A program made the translations under genes and the position numbers. Shown here piece after piece: positions 33,747 through 42,568 of a DNA stretch of 64,000 bases. Numbering within the stretch: the stretch's first letter is position 1; every line of letters starts with the position of its first letter. Below the pieces are notes generated by a model. The model did no database searches. It saw only the letters and a program-made list of their open reading frames with translations, and was not told where the DNA came from. The DNA is from Flavobacterium sp. UBA7680 (lineage in GTDB: Bacteria; Bacteroidota; Bacteroidia; Flavobacteriales; Flavobacteriaceae), in NCBI RefSeq assembly GCF_002482975.1, contig NZ_DLHA01000041.1, forward strand, positions 1 to 64,000, in the 5' to 3' direction.

Positions 33747-34625
33747 CTAACTTTTCTCCAAAGTCTTCTTATACGTTTCAAAATTGTCTTTAATTTCTTT
33801 AGGTAATTCCGGAACCTGAATATCCGTGTATTGTTTCATCTCTTCCCAAATAATCTTCGCTACAATATAACGCGCCATATCTTTATCATCTGCTGGAATT
33901 ACGTACCAAGGCGCATTTTCTGTCGAAGTCTCATTTATCGCTTCTTCATAATATTGCTGATATTCGTCCCAATGTTCACGTTCTTTTAAATCGCCCGGAG
34001 AAAATTTCCAATTGTGTTTCCCTTCTTCTAAACGACGAAGTAAACGATTCTTTTGTTCGTCTTTACTTAAATGCAGAAAAAACTTCATGACAACTGTTCC
34101 GTTTTCAGTGACGTGTTTTTCGAAGTTATTAATATGCTCAATTCGTTTTTTCCAGAATTTAGGTTTAATATCATCAACCGAATTAATTCCCGGTAAATTC
34201 TCTGCCAGAATAAATTCAGGATGCACTCTCGTCACCAAAACATTTTCATAATGTGTTCGGTTAAAAATCGCAAACTTTCCTTTTTCAGGCAAAGCAATAT
34301 AATGACGCCATAAATAATCGTGTTCTAGTTCAGTTGAATTTGGAGTTTTAAAACTATGCACCACAACCCCGCGCGGATTAAATTCTTTAAAAACTTCTCG
34401 AATCAAACTGTCTTTTCCTGAAGTATCCATTCCCTGAAGGCAAATCAAAACTCCATATTTATTGTGCGCATACATTACATCCTGAAAATCACTTAATTTT
34501 TCTTTTACTTTTTCCAGTTTATCTTCTTTCTCATCATCGTCGGCATCAATATCTAATAAAGTTGGAAGCTTACTTAATTTAATTTTATCTGTGACTTTAA
34601 AATCTTTCGGGTCTATTGATTTCAT
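33747..34625 (-). CDS. ppk2: Polyphosphate kinase 2 family protein
   Basis: A 292-residue cytoplasmic protein of the PPK2 family, which uses polyphosphate to phosphorylate nucleotides (or the reverse). Walker A CLQGMDTSGKDSLIR, lid/B region FNRTHYENVLVTRVH, and RLEEGKHNWKFSPGDLKEREHWDEY are typical of the NMP/NDP-phosphorylating classes. The exact nucleotide specificity (class I-III) cannot be fixed by eye. Divergent from the next gene with a 93-base shared upstream region. Confidence 0.9.
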   Translation of the reverse strand: MKSIDPKDFKVTDKIKLSKLPTLLDIDADDDEKEDKLEKVKEKLSDFQDVMYAHNKYGVLICLQGMDTSGKDSLIREVFKEFNPRGVVVHSFKTPNSTELEHDYLWRHYIALPEKGKFAIFNRTHYENVLVTRVHPEFILAENLPGINSVDDIKPKFWKKRIEHINNFEKHVTENGTVVMKFFLHLSKDEQKNRLLRRLEEGKHNWKFSPGDLKEREHWDEYQQYYEEAINETSTENAPWYVIPADDKDMARYIVAKIIWEEMKQYTDIQVPELPKEIKDNFETYKKTLEKS

Positions 34626-34718
34626 ATTTTCAAATTTTGTATCATAAATATAGTAATTTTACTGATTGTGATAGCTATCGGAACTGCTATTCATTACAAT
34701 ACTTTTCAAACAACATTC

Positions 34719-35555
34719 ATGGAAAAATTTACATTAGAAATATTATTTCAAATTATCGGAATCGGTTCGGCATCAGGATTATTTTATAACAATGATGCAC
34801 TTTATATTATTGGCGATAACAGCGGATTCTTGTACGAATACAATATGCAGAATCAGCAGTTAAACCAGCATCCTTTAATTGATAATCCAACGCAAAATAT
34901 TCCGAAAAATCTAAAACCTGATTTTGAATCTTTAACGCATCATAACGATACACTTTATATTTTTGGTTCTGGTTCTACCGAAAACCGAAACAAAATGATT
35001 GAGTTTAATATTAAATCAAAAACGGTTTTACAAAAAAATAATTTAGTCGATTTATATGGCGTAATGCAGAATTTCGGTTCTATAAAACCAGAAGATTTCA
35101 ATCTTGAAGGCGCAATTTTTGACGGCGAAAACTGGTATTTATTCAACCGCGGAAACGGAATTTCAAACAAAAACACCATTTTTACAATTCATGCGAAAAG
35201 TCTTGGAGATGAATTTGCTTTGGTTGCGACCAATTATAAACTACCAAAAATAAAAGGTGTTCGTTCCAGTTTTACCGATGCTATTTTAGTGGAAGACAAA
35301 ATCTATTTTCTTTCAACTGCCGAAGACACAAAATCAACTTATGACGATGGAGAAATCCTTGGAAGTTTTATTGGCCGAATCGATCTGAAAACCATGAAAA
35401 TCGATTTTACTCAAAAAATAACTTCATCTAATAAATTTGAAGGTTTGACTTTCTATAAAAAAGAAAACAACAAAATTGAGTTTTTACTTTGTGAGGATAA
35501 TGATACGGAACTTTTAGAGACTAAGATTTTTAAATTGACTTTGCCGATTAAATAA
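34719..35555 (+). CDS. DUF6929-like repeat-propeller hypothetical protein
   Basis: A 278-residue protein of propeller-like repeats (DALYIIGDNSGFLYEYN, DTLYIFGSGSTENRNKMIEFN, NWYLFNRGNGI, KIYFLSTAED). I associate it with a conserved flavobacterial family of unknown function (DUF6929-like), but that name is tentative. ATG 34719 is chosen; the upstream part of the open frame gives no sequence like the rest. No signal peptide with this start, so probably cytoplasmic. Confidence 0.5.
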   Translation: MEKFTLEILFQIIGIGSASGLFYNNDALYIIGDNSGFLYEYNMQNQQLNQHPLIDNPTQNIPKNLKPDFESLTHHNDTLYIFGSGSTENRNKMIEFNIKSKTVLQKNNLVDLYGVMQNFGSIKPEDFNLEGAIFDGENWYLFNRGNGISNKNTIFTIHAKSLGDEFALVATNYKLPKIKGVRSSFTDAILVEDKIYFLSTAEDTKSTYDDGEILGSFIGRIDLKTMKIDFTQKITSSNKFEGLTFYKKENNKIEFLLCEDNDTELLETKIFKLTLPIK

Positions 35556-35565
35556 GCTTTGAGAA

Positions 35566-35655
35566 TCTTTGTGAAAATCTTTGTGCAGCTTTGAGTTATA
35601 ATTTTACCGCAAAGATTCGCAAAGAAAATACGCAAAGACACACAAAGTGTTTCGA
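35566..35655. repeat. Inverted repeat of 'CTTTGTGAAAATCTTTG' / 'GCAAAGATTCGCAAAG' type
   Basis: Degenerate iterations of CTTTG(C/T) and CAAAG on opposite halves make an imperfect stem after the previous gene. Same theme as 54165-54325. Confidence 0.5.
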
Positions 35656-35706
35656 TTTCAATAGCCATAAAATAAAAACACCTTTCAAAGACATATTTAC
35701 CTATTA

Positions 35707-36330
35707 ATGAAACAACTTTACAAAACCATAATTATTTTATTCTTTATAAGCCTTAAAAGCTACTCTCAAGCAGAAGAAGCTATAATTTATTTTAAAGACG
35801 GAGATTCTATTGAAGGCTTTGCTGCTTTAAAATTCAATAAAATAAAATTTAAAGTTTCACAAGACGACAAACCTGATACATGGGACGAAGAATACGTTAA
35901 AAAAATTACGCTCTTTGATTCTGGCACAACAAGAACTTTTGAATATGTAAAATTAAATTCTTTAGATAAACCAAAATTGGTAGAGATAATCACTAAAGGA
36001 GAAGCAACTTTATATAAAAAATTTGGATCCGATTTTAGTCTTACTGATCAGATTTATAATCCGCACGATGCGCGGCCTGCTGCTTACAATCCTCAAACAA
36101 ATTCATATTCTCAACTTAGTGAAGCTGCTGAATTTTATTATATCAAAAAACCAAAAGACAAATATCCAACTTGTTTAAATTGTGGAGTTCTTAATGCCTG
36201 GAGAAAAAACACTTCCAAATTTTTCTCTGACTGTGATTTTATCGTTAAAAAATTAAAAGGCAACAAATGGGTTTTTGGAGATATAAAAGAAATTGTAGAA
36301 TTTTATAATGATATTTGTTTAGGAGAATAG
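35707..36330 (+). CDS. Hypothetical secreted protein
   Basis: A 207-residue protein with an N-terminal signal peptide (MKQLYKTIIILFFISLKSYSQ). The mature part begins with IIYFKDGDSIEGFAALK, a beta-rich start seen in secreted Bacteroidota proteins of unknown role. Three Cys near the end (YPTCLNCG and SDCDF) could bind metal or form disulfides. I do not recognise the family. No operon partner is evident. Confidence 0.6.
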   Translation: MKQLYKTIIILFFISLKSYSQAEEAIIYFKDGDSIEGFAALKFNKIKFKVSQDDKPDTWDEEYVKKITLFDSGTTRTFEYVKLNSLDKPKLVEIITKGEATLYKKFGSDFSLTDQIYNPHDARPAAYNPQTNSYSQLSEAAEFYYIKKPKDKYPTCLNCGVLNAWRKNTSKFFSDCDFIVKKLKGNKWVFGDIKEIVEFYNDICLGE

Positions 36331-36433
36331 ATTTTTTCCTTCGAATAAAAATATTTTGTTTTTGAATACATGCCTTTTAAAACAAATTATAATAATACAT
36401 AGAGACACAAAGTATTTCGATTCCAATAGTACC

Positions 36434-36532
36434 GTAGAGGCGCACAGCAGTGCGTCTCCGCAAAGAATGTAAAAAAAAGATGCCAAGATTGCGAATTTAC
36501 GAGACGTTAGACGCACTGCTGTGCGTCTCTAC
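36434..36532. repeat. Inverted pair of 'AGACGCACTGCTGTGCG' hairpins
   Basis: GTAGAGGCGCACAGCAGTGC (36434-36458) and its counterpart ACGCACTGCTGTGCGTCTCT (36509-36532) are each palindromic and mutually inverted. Present within the ~310-base gap before the sigma factor gene; a single copy is at 27254. Confidence 0.8.
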
Positions 36533-36643
36533 CATAAAAACCTTTGTAACTATGAACCTTTGAACCTGAAAAAAAAACTTTTTTTCATACCCGTCCCAAC
36601 CTTTTTATCTTTTTCGCTCTCTTTATAATTAAAGACCAATATT

Positions 36644-37180
36644 GTGATAAACGAAACGCTAATTTCTAACTGCAAAAAAATGAACCGCGATGCGCAGCGT
36701 CAGGTTTATGAGCACATGGCTCCAAAATTGTATCGCGTTTGCAAACGATACCTCAAGAAGGAAGAAGAAATCGAAGAAGCTCTGGCCGACGCTTTCTATA
36801 CCATATTTACAAAACTAGATCAGCTTAAGGAAGAAAAAGCCTTTGAAGCCTGGGCCAGAAAAATTGCCGTTAATTACTGTTTGGCTTCCATCAAGAAAAA
36901 CACAAATTTCAACATGTACCTTGATGATGTAAAAATGCTTGCACAGCCATTTACAGAAGAAATGAACTCATTAGAAGAAGAAGACTTACTTAATTTATTA
37001 AACCATATTCCAGATGGCTGTAAAACTGTTTTTAACCTTTTTGTTATAGAAGGTTTCGGACATAAAGAAATTGCAGCAATGCTTAACATTTCTGAAGGTA
37101 CTTCAAAATCACAATTGAATGCCGCGAAAACCAAGCTAAAGGAATTAGTAAATAAATTGTATTATCAAAAAGCAAAATAG
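36644..37180 (+). CDS. ECF RNA polymerase sigma factor
   Basis: A 178-residue sigma-70 family (ECF) factor: region 2 (LYRVCKRYLKKEEEIEEALADAFYTIF) and region 4 (IPDGCKTVFNLFVIEGFGHKEIAAMLNISEGTSKSQLNAAKTKLKE in two stretches) are clear. Start taken as GTG 36644; ATG 36680 would truncate the N-terminus of region 2 only slightly. Its stop is 2 bases before the next gene, which encodes the likely anti-sigma factor. Confidence 0.88.
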   Translation: MINETLISNCKKMNRDAQRQVYEHMAPKLYRVCKRYLKKEEEIEEALADAFYTIFTKLDQLKEEKAFEAWARKIAVNYCLASIKKNTNFNMYLDDVKMLAQPFTEEMNSLEEEDLLNLLNHIPDGCKTVFNLFVIEGFGHKEIAAMLNISEGTSKSQLNAAKTKLKELVNKLYYQKAK

Positions 37181-37182
37181 TC

Positions 37183-38142
37183 ATGGACAATCAAGATAAA
37201 ATATTCAACAGATTTAAGGAAGCTGCAGATAATGCAGAACCCAAAGATTTTCCGGGAATGGAAAAAGTCTGGTCACGCCTTGAAGACAAACTCGACAGAA
37301 AAGAAGATAAAAAAAGCATTGCACTTTGGAAAAAAATCGCTGTCGCAGCTTCACTTCTCTTAGTAATCTCTTTGGGATATCAATTTTTAAAAACAGACAA
37401 AACAGCTATTATTCAAACAACGAATAAAGTTGTGGTTAATGAAACTGAAAAAGAAACAATTAACAATTCAGCTTTAGAGAAAAACAAAGCCGTAGTTGCT
37501 GCAGATTCTCAATTAGTTTCAAAAGAAGAAGCTGCTAAAATTCTGGAAAAACAAATTCAGCAACAGCAAAAAGTTGCGATACATGAAGTTATAGTTTCTC
37601 CAAATATAGATGCAATGTCAATGCCAATTGCTGACGAAGCTCCAGCACCAGTTGTTGCAGAATCGTCATCCTATGAAGAAGATGCCGAAGTTTCAAAAGC
37701 TAAAGACAAAATAGATGTAGGTTCTGGATATTCACGAAAATCAGAAAAAGAAACTTTTAAAGCCTCTTCTGCAGAAATGCAATCTCCACGAGCTAAAAAA
37801 AGTGCGCCTTTGGTAATCTTAAATGGAAATGCAATGGCTCACAGCGACGAGGTTAAAAAAGACAAAATGATGCAGGCCGAAATCACAAATCTAGAGCCTG
37901 AGAATGTTGAATCATTAGTTGTATTAGACGAACCTTTATATATTATTGATGGAATCTACTATTCTGAAAATGATTTATTTGGAAATAATCCAACGAGCCC
38001 TTATGCGCCTTTAGATAAACAAGACATTAAAACAATAACCATTTTACAGGATCTTGAAGCCACATCAAAATATGGCGAAAAAGGAAGAAAAGGAGTTGTT
38101 ATTATTACTACTAAAACAGGAAAACCAGCTTTAAAGAAATAG
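37183..38142 (+). CDS. Putative anti-sigma factor with C-terminal TonB-plug-like segment
   Basis: A 319-residue single-pass membrane protein. The N-terminal ~45 residues (cytoplasmic) would bind the sigma factor encoded just upstream; one membrane helix is at ~50-67; the rest is periplasmic. Residues ~247-312 resemble the plug domain of SusC-type receptors: EPLYIIDGIYY, then IKTITILQDLEATSKYG and GVVIITTKTG. The next gene's product carries a similar segment. Middle region is Glu/Lys-rich and low-complexity. Role as anti-sigma inferred from position and topology. Confidence 0.75.
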   Translation: MDNQDKIFNRFKEAADNAEPKDFPGMEKVWSRLEDKLDRKEDKKSIALWKKIAVAASLLLVISLGYQFLKTDKTAIIQTTNKVVVNETEKETINNSALEKNKAVVAADSQLVSKEEAAKILEKQIQQQQKVAIHEVIVSPNIDAMSMPIADEAPAPVVAESSSYEEDAEVSKAKDKIDVGSGYSRKSEKETFKASSAEMQSPRAKKSAPLVILNGNAMAHSDEVKKDKMMQAEITNLEPENVESLVVLDEPLYIIDGIYYSENDLFGNNPTSPYAPLDKQDIKTITILQDLEATSKYGEKGRKGVVIITTKTGKPALKK

Positions 38143-38158
38143 CCCAAACTCACAAAAT

Positions 38159-38187
38159 CTTAGTCAAAGTTTTAAACTTTGACTAAG
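38159..38187. repeat. Hairpin CTTAGTCAAAG...CTTTGACTAAG
   Basis: Perfect palindromic arms in the 80-base gap before the VWA-protein gene; can act as attenuator. Related hairpin at 42523. Confidence 0.6.
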
Positions 38188-38222
38188 AAAAAAATCCGAA
38201 CATTAATTTAAAACTTACTATC

Positions 38223-40295
38223 ATGAAAAGTCTAAAACTTATTTCATCAGCCATTGCTATGCTTATATGTTTCGTGTCAATGGCGCAGGAAAGAACTATT
38301 ACAGGAATTGTTACAGATGCAAGTTCGATTGCACTTCCGGGGGTTAATGTCTACATTCAAGGGACAAAAACATATGTTGCTACGGATTTTGATGGAAAAT
38401 ACAGCATTCAAGCTCAAAAAGGCAATGTTCTTGTTTTTTCTTATATCGGACTGAAGAGTGAAACCATTATTGTACAAGATTCAAATGTTATAAATGTTGT
38501 ATTAAAAGACGATTCTACGCAGCTGCAGGAAGTTGTTACAGTGGCTTACGGAATTTCAAGAACTAAAAGGAAAGCCGCAAAACAATCAAAAAGCCAATAT
38601 ACGCCAGCTCCAAGTGCCACGGAATCTGTTTCTCCGAAAAATGAGCCGATTTACATTGTTGACGGAGTTGCAATAAAAGCCGATCAAATGGCAAAAATTA
38701 ATCCGAATGATATTGATGATGTAAAAGTTTTAAAAGAGGAATCGGCTACTTCAATTTACGGAAATAAAGCTATAAACGGTGCAGTAGTTATTGTAACGAA
38801 AGACGGACTTTACAAAAATCTTTCGGAACAAGAATTAGACAAGAAATTAAATATTATCAGAACAAATCCTGTTCAGCCAACTCAGGAAGATTACAATGCT
38901 TTTGTAGAAAATGCCTTTGAAAGTCCAAAAACGGCTCCTCTTTCTACTTTTTCCATAGATGTTGATAATGCTTCTTATACCAATATCAGACGTTTTTTAA
39001 ATAGCGGACAAAAAGTTCCAAAAGATGCGGTGCGTGTAGAAGAAATGGTGAACTTTTTTAAATACAATTATCCGCAGCCAAAAAATGAACATCCGTTTTC
39101 TATTAATACAGAAGTAAGCGATTCGCCTTGGAACTCACAAAATAAAATCCTTAAAATTGGTTTACAGGGAAAAAACATTCCAATTGAAGATTTACCTTCT
39201 TCAAATCTTGTTTTCTTAATTGACGTTTCGGATTCAATGGATGACATGAATAAACTGCCTTTGCTAAAACAATCTATGAAAATATTGGTAAATGAATTAC
39301 GACCAAATGACAAAGTAGCAATTGTGGTTTATGCGGGAGCAGCAGGAATGGTTTTGCCTCCAACTTTTGGAAACGAGAAAAAAACAATAATTAAAGCGCT
39401 GGATAAATTAGAAGCCGGAGGAAGTACAGCCGGAGGTGCAGGAATCGAACTCGCCTATAAGATTGCCACAGAAAATTTCATTAAAAGCGGAAACAATCGT
39501 GTAATTCTAGCTACTGATGGCGATTTTAATGTAGGAAGTTCTTCTAATTCTGATATGGAACAATTGATCGAAGAAAAAAGAAAAACAGGCGTTTTCTTAA
39601 CTTGTCTAGGTTACGGAATGGGAAATTACAAAGACAGCAAAATGGAAATCCTTGCGGATAAAGGAAACGGAAATTATGCCTATATCGATAATATTCAGGA
39701 AGCAAATCGTTTTCTTGGAAAAGAATTTAAAGGTTCGATGTTTGCGATTGCAAAAGATGTAAAAATCCAGATCGAATTCAATCCAAAACAAGTTCAGGCG
39801 TATCGATTAATTGGTTATGAAAATAGAAAACTTCGTCCGGAAGATTTTAAAAATGATGCGATCGATGCCGGAGAATTAGGAAGTAATCATACCGTTACGG
39901 CTTTGTATGAAATTATTCCGGCTGGTATAAAAAGCGATTATTTAAATGTTCAGCCGGATGATTTAAAATACACTCAAACCGAAACAAGTTCAAACAATTA
40001 CAGCGGTGAACTAGCCACAATAAAATTCCGTTACAAAAAACCTGACGGCGATAAAAGTATTGAAATGGTTCAGATAATCAACAACAAATCGGTTAGTTTA
40101 GACAGAGCGAGTGATGATTTTAAATTTAGTACAGCCGTGGCTTGGTTTGGATTAAAACTAAGAGATTCAAAATTAATTACTGATAAATCATCTGAAGCTA
40201 TTGCGGAATTAGCACAACAAGGAATGTCATTTGACAAAGGAGGTTACAAAGCCGAATTTATTCGTCTTATTGAAACTTCTGAAGAATATAATTAA
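38223..40295 (+). CDS. Secreted VWA-domain protein with CarboxypepD-reg-like and TonB-plug-like segments
   Basis: A 690-residue protein: signal peptide (1-22), CarboxypepD_reg-like beta-sandwich (~24-95, ITGIVTDASSIALPGVNVYI), plug-like segment (~140-195, EPIYIVDGVA ... ATSIYGNKAINGAVVIVTK), YfbK-type N-terminal domain (~237-290), VWA domain with MIDAS DVSDS (334-338) and a C-terminal DUF3520-like region. The plug-like stretch resembles that in the anti-sigma factor encoded just upstream. Likely an extracytoplasmic adhesion/sensing component; the combination suggests a sigma/anti-sigma system reporting an envelope state. Confidence 0.8.
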   Translation: MKSLKLISSAIAMLICFVSMAQERTITGIVTDASSIALPGVNVYIQGTKTYVATDFDGKYSIQAQKGNVLVFSYIGLKSETIIVQDSNVINVVLKDDSTQLQEVVTVAYGISRTKRKAAKQSKSQYTPAPSATESVSPKNEPIYIVDGVAIKADQMAKINPNDIDDVKVLKEESATSIYGNKAINGAVVIVTKDGLYKNLSEQELDKKLNIIRTNPVQPTQEDYNAFVENAFESPKTAPLSTFSIDVDNASYTNIRRFLNSGQKVPKDAVRVEEMVNFFKYNYPQPKNEHPFSINTEVSDSPWNSQNKILKIGLQGKNIPIEDLPSSNLVFLIDVSDSMDDMNKLPLLKQSMKILVNELRPNDKVAIVVYAGAAGMVLPPTFGNEKKTIIKALDKLEAGGSTAGGAGIELAYKIATENFIKSGNNRVILATDGDFNVGSSSNSDMEQLIEEKRKTGVFLTCLGYGMGNYKDSKMEILADKGNGNYAYIDNIQEANRFLGKEFKGSMFAIAKDVKIQIEFNPKQVQAYRLIGYENRKLRPEDFKNDAIDAGELGSNHTVTALYEIIPAGIKSDYLNVQPDDLKYTQTETSSNNYSGELATIKFRYKKPDGDKSIEMVQIINNKSVSLDRASDDFKFSTAVAWFGLKLRDSKLITDKSSEAIAELAQQGMSFDKGGYKAEFIRLIETSEEYN

Positions 40296-40347
40296 TAAAT
40301 ATTTCTTTACATTTGGTTTTTAATCGAATCATTAATTTTATAAACGT

Positions 40348-40935
40348 ATGAATCCAATTTTAAGCCAAAATCTATTTTTAGTTAAAGAACATATCGGAAT
40401 GTTTAAAGCTGCTAACAACTACGACATTTACGACCCGGAAACGAATCAAATAATTATGAACTGCCGAGAAAATAATCTTGGTTTCTTTACTAAAGTATTT
40501 CGTTTTACAGATTATAAAAGAGCGACACCTTTTAATGTTGAAATCACAACTGCTTCGGGCGAAAAATTAATTTCGGTAAAAAGAGGAATTGCAATTTTCA
40601 GATCTACTGTTGAAGTTTTTGACGAAAAAGACAGATTAATTGGAACCTTCAAACAGAAATTTTTCTCATTTGGAGGAAGATTTGAAATCTTAGATAAAAA
40701 TGACAAACCTGCTGCAACGTTACAAGGAAAATGGACAGGATGGGATTTTAAGTTTTCTCACGAAAATAAACAGCTTGCACAAGTAAGCAAGAAATGGGCT
40801 GGATTAGGAAAAGAGTTTTTTACAAGTGCAGATAATTATGTACTTCAAATTGAAGAAACTGTACCATCAGATAGTCCGCTTAGACAATTAATTCTTGCTG
40901 CCGTTATGTGTATCGACATGGTTTTGAAAGAATAA
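40348..40935 (+). CDS. Phospholipid scramblase-related / LURP-one-like protein
   Basis: A 195-residue beta-barrel-with-helix protein resembling the scramblase/LURP-one-related (Tubby-like) superfamily: NLFLVKEHIGMFKAANNYDIYDP, then DYKRATPFNVEI, RSTVEVFDEKDRLIGTFKQK, and LQGKWTGWDFKF. Such bacterial proteins are uncharacterised; the C-terminal Leu/Ile-rich helix (LRQLILAAVMCIDMVL) may attach to membrane. Follows the sigma/anti-sigma/VWA genes by 52 bases and may be part of that unit. Confidence 0.7.
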   Translation: MNPILSQNLFLVKEHIGMFKAANNYDIYDPETNQIIMNCRENNLGFFTKVFRFTDYKRATPFNVEITTASGEKLISVKRGIAIFRSTVEVFDEKDRLIGTFKQKFFSFGGRFEILDKNDKPAATLQGKWTGWDFKFSHENKQLAQVSKKWAGLGKEFFTSADNYVLQIEETVPSDSPLRQLILAAVMCIDMVLKE

Positions 40936-40968
40936 CAAAGTTGTTAAACTTAGATTAAGAAAACACCT

Positions 40969-41027
40969 AAAAGCATCATTTTAGTTGGCAAAAGTTTTAT
41001 TTTTGTTAGACTTAAAATGATGCTTTT
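40969..41027. repeat. 15-bp inverted repeat with a -7 element in its loop
   Basis: AAAAGCATCATTTTA (40969-40983) and TAAAATGATGCTTTT (41013-41027). The loop contains TATTTTTG (40998-41005), a good -7 element for the SDR gene at 41048. The hairpin could end transcription of the upstream gene. Confidence 0.6.
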
Positions 41028-41047
41028 TGCATTTCTAAATACAAATC

Positions 41048-41764
41048 ATGACAGACTTAAAAAATAAAAATGCGCTTATTACAGGCGCTGGTAAAGGAAT
41101 TGGAAAAGCGATTGCCATTGCTTTGGCAAAAGAAGGCGTAAATGTAATTCTTGTTGCGAGAACTCAAGCCGATGTGGATCAATTAGCCACTGAAGTAAAT
41201 CAATTTGGCGTTAAATCTTTAGCTTTATCTGCGGATGTTTCTGACATCAATTCTGTAAATGCTGCCGTTGAAAAAGCTTTAGCCGAATTTAAAACTATTG
41301 ATATCCTGATTAATAATGCCGGAATTGGTGCTTTTGGAAAATTTCTGGAATTAGAACCTGCTGACTGGGAAAGAATTATTCAGGTAAATTTAATGGGAAC
41401 ATATTATACAACCCGCGCTGTTATTCCTCAAATGATCGAAAGACAAACGGGTGATATCATCAATATTTCTTCAACCGCAGGATTAAACGGAAATGCTGTT
41501 ACAAGTGCGTACAGTGCCTCAAAATTTGCTGTTATGGGTTTAACGGATTCTTTAATGCAGGAAATGAGAAAACATAATATTCGAGTTACTGCTTTGACGC
41601 CAAGCACAGTCGCAACAGATTTAGCAATTGACTTAAAATTAACGGATGGAAATCCAGAAAAAGTAATGCAGTCTGAAGATGTTGCTGAACTGATTATTGC
41701 ACAGCTTAAATTAAACCGCAGAGTTTTTATTAAAAACAGCAGTATTTGGTCTACTAATCCTTAA
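41048..41764 (+). CDS. Short-chain dehydrogenase/reductase (FabG-like)
   Basis: A 238-residue classical SDR: cofactor motif TGAGKGIGKAIA, NNAGIG (NNAG motif), catalytic Ser-Tyr-Lys in ISSTAGLNG...YSASKFAV, and the NADP-preferring VARTQAD after the second strand. Annotated FabG-like but the substrate is uncertain; no neighbouring fatty-acid genes. Preceded by a -7 element at 40998-41005. Confidence 0.88.
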   Translation: MTDLKNKNALITGAGKGIGKAIAIALAKEGVNVILVARTQADVDQLATEVNQFGVKSLALSADVSDINSVNAAVEKALAEFKTIDILINNAGIGAFGKFLELEPADWERIIQVNLMGTYYTTRAVIPQMIERQTGDIINISSTAGLNGNAVTSAYSASKFAVMGLTDSLMQEMRKHNIRVTALTPSTVATDLAIDLKLTDGNPEKVMQSEDVAELIIAQLKLNRRVFIKNSSIWSTNP

Positions 41765-41850
41765 AAAATAAATTCCAAATTTTAAATTCCAAATTCCAAC
41801 TCTTAATGTAATTGGAATTTGGAGTTTAAAAAAATTGGAATTTCAAAACT
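41765..41850. repeat. Inverted repeat, 'AAATTCCAAATTCCAA' / 'TTGGAATTTGGA' type
   Basis: Fills the short gap between the SDR and the next gene; same theme at 50915. Confidence 0.6.
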
Positions 41851-41853
41851 AAA

Positions 41854-42366
41854 ATGATGGAACAATATTTAAGACAATTAATTGCGATAGAATTTCAGGA
41901 TAAAAAAGAAATTTTTACCGGATTTCTTATTGATTATTCTGATGACTGGATTTTACTTCGAAATAATCCGGTTGATTATATTTTGGATGGCTTTGTTATT
42001 TTGAAAAATAAAAATATCGAAGCAATTCACAGGGATGAAGATCTCGCTTTTACCGAAAAAGTTATTCGTCTAAAAGGAATAAACATTAATACAGAAGATA
42101 TTATTCCGATTCAGGATCTGAATGCTATTGTAAATTTTCTGGACAGAAAGTATACTATTTTTCAGATTGCTAAAAAATCTTCAAAAGCTGTTTATTTAGG
42201 CAAATTGATTTCTCTTACAGCAGATGAACTATTAATTGATTTCCTTGAAACAAAAGGTAAATTTGGTGGTGAATTAGCTTTTAATCCTGAAAAAATCAGA
42301 GTTATTGAATTTGATACGGATTATATTAATTCTTTGAAATTGGTGATTCCTGAGAATCAGAAGTAG
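41854..42366 (+). CDS. Hypothetical protein with duplicated Sm-like segments
   Basis: A 170-residue protein of two similar halves: IAIEFQDKKEIFTGFLIDYSDDWILL (about 10-36) and IAKKSSKAVYLGKLISLTADELLI (about 104-130), each followed by an I(E)xI-rich strand. The pattern of strongly bent strands recalls Sm/Lsm or Tudor-like folds; this is my reading, not an established match. No signal peptide. Start ATG 41854 or the adjacent ATG 41857. Confidence 0.55.
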   Translation: MMEQYLRQLIAIEFQDKKEIFTGFLIDYSDDWILLRNNPVDYILDGFVILKNKNIEAIHRDEDLAFTEKVIRLKGININTEDIIPIQDLNAIVNFLDRKYTIFQIAKKSSKAVYLGKLISLTADELLIDFLETKGKFGGELAFNPEKIRVIEFDTDYINSLKLVIPENQK

Positions 42367-42376
42367 TTACAAATAG

Positions 42377-42409
42377 AAAAAGCCTCTTAAAAAGAGGCTT
42401 TTTTATTTT
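42377..42409 (+). terminator. Rho-independent terminator
   Basis: AAAAGCCTCTT / AAGAGGCTTTT plus T-run, ten bases beyond the preceding stop. Confidence 0.8.
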
Positions 42410-42411
42410 CT

Positions 42412-42493
42412 GTCATTGCGAGGAACGAAGCAATCACACGCTGCATATCTCTTGTGCTTTTGTTAGTGCGGTTGCTTCGTTCCTCGCAATGAC
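42412..42493. repeat. Inverted repeat 'GTCATTGCGAGGAACGAAGC'
   Basis: GTCATTGCGAGGAACGAAGC at the left is complementary to GCTTCGTTCCTCGCAATGAC at the right. Downstream of it, a second hairpin (42523-42555, AACTTTGTCAAAG / CTTTGACAAAGTT) stands just before the mtaB stop. Confidence 0.8.
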
Positions 42494-42568
42494 AATACTT
42501 TGGGTATATGTATGCACGCGATAACTTTGTCAAAGTTTAAAACTTTGACAAAGTTCAACTATACATTT

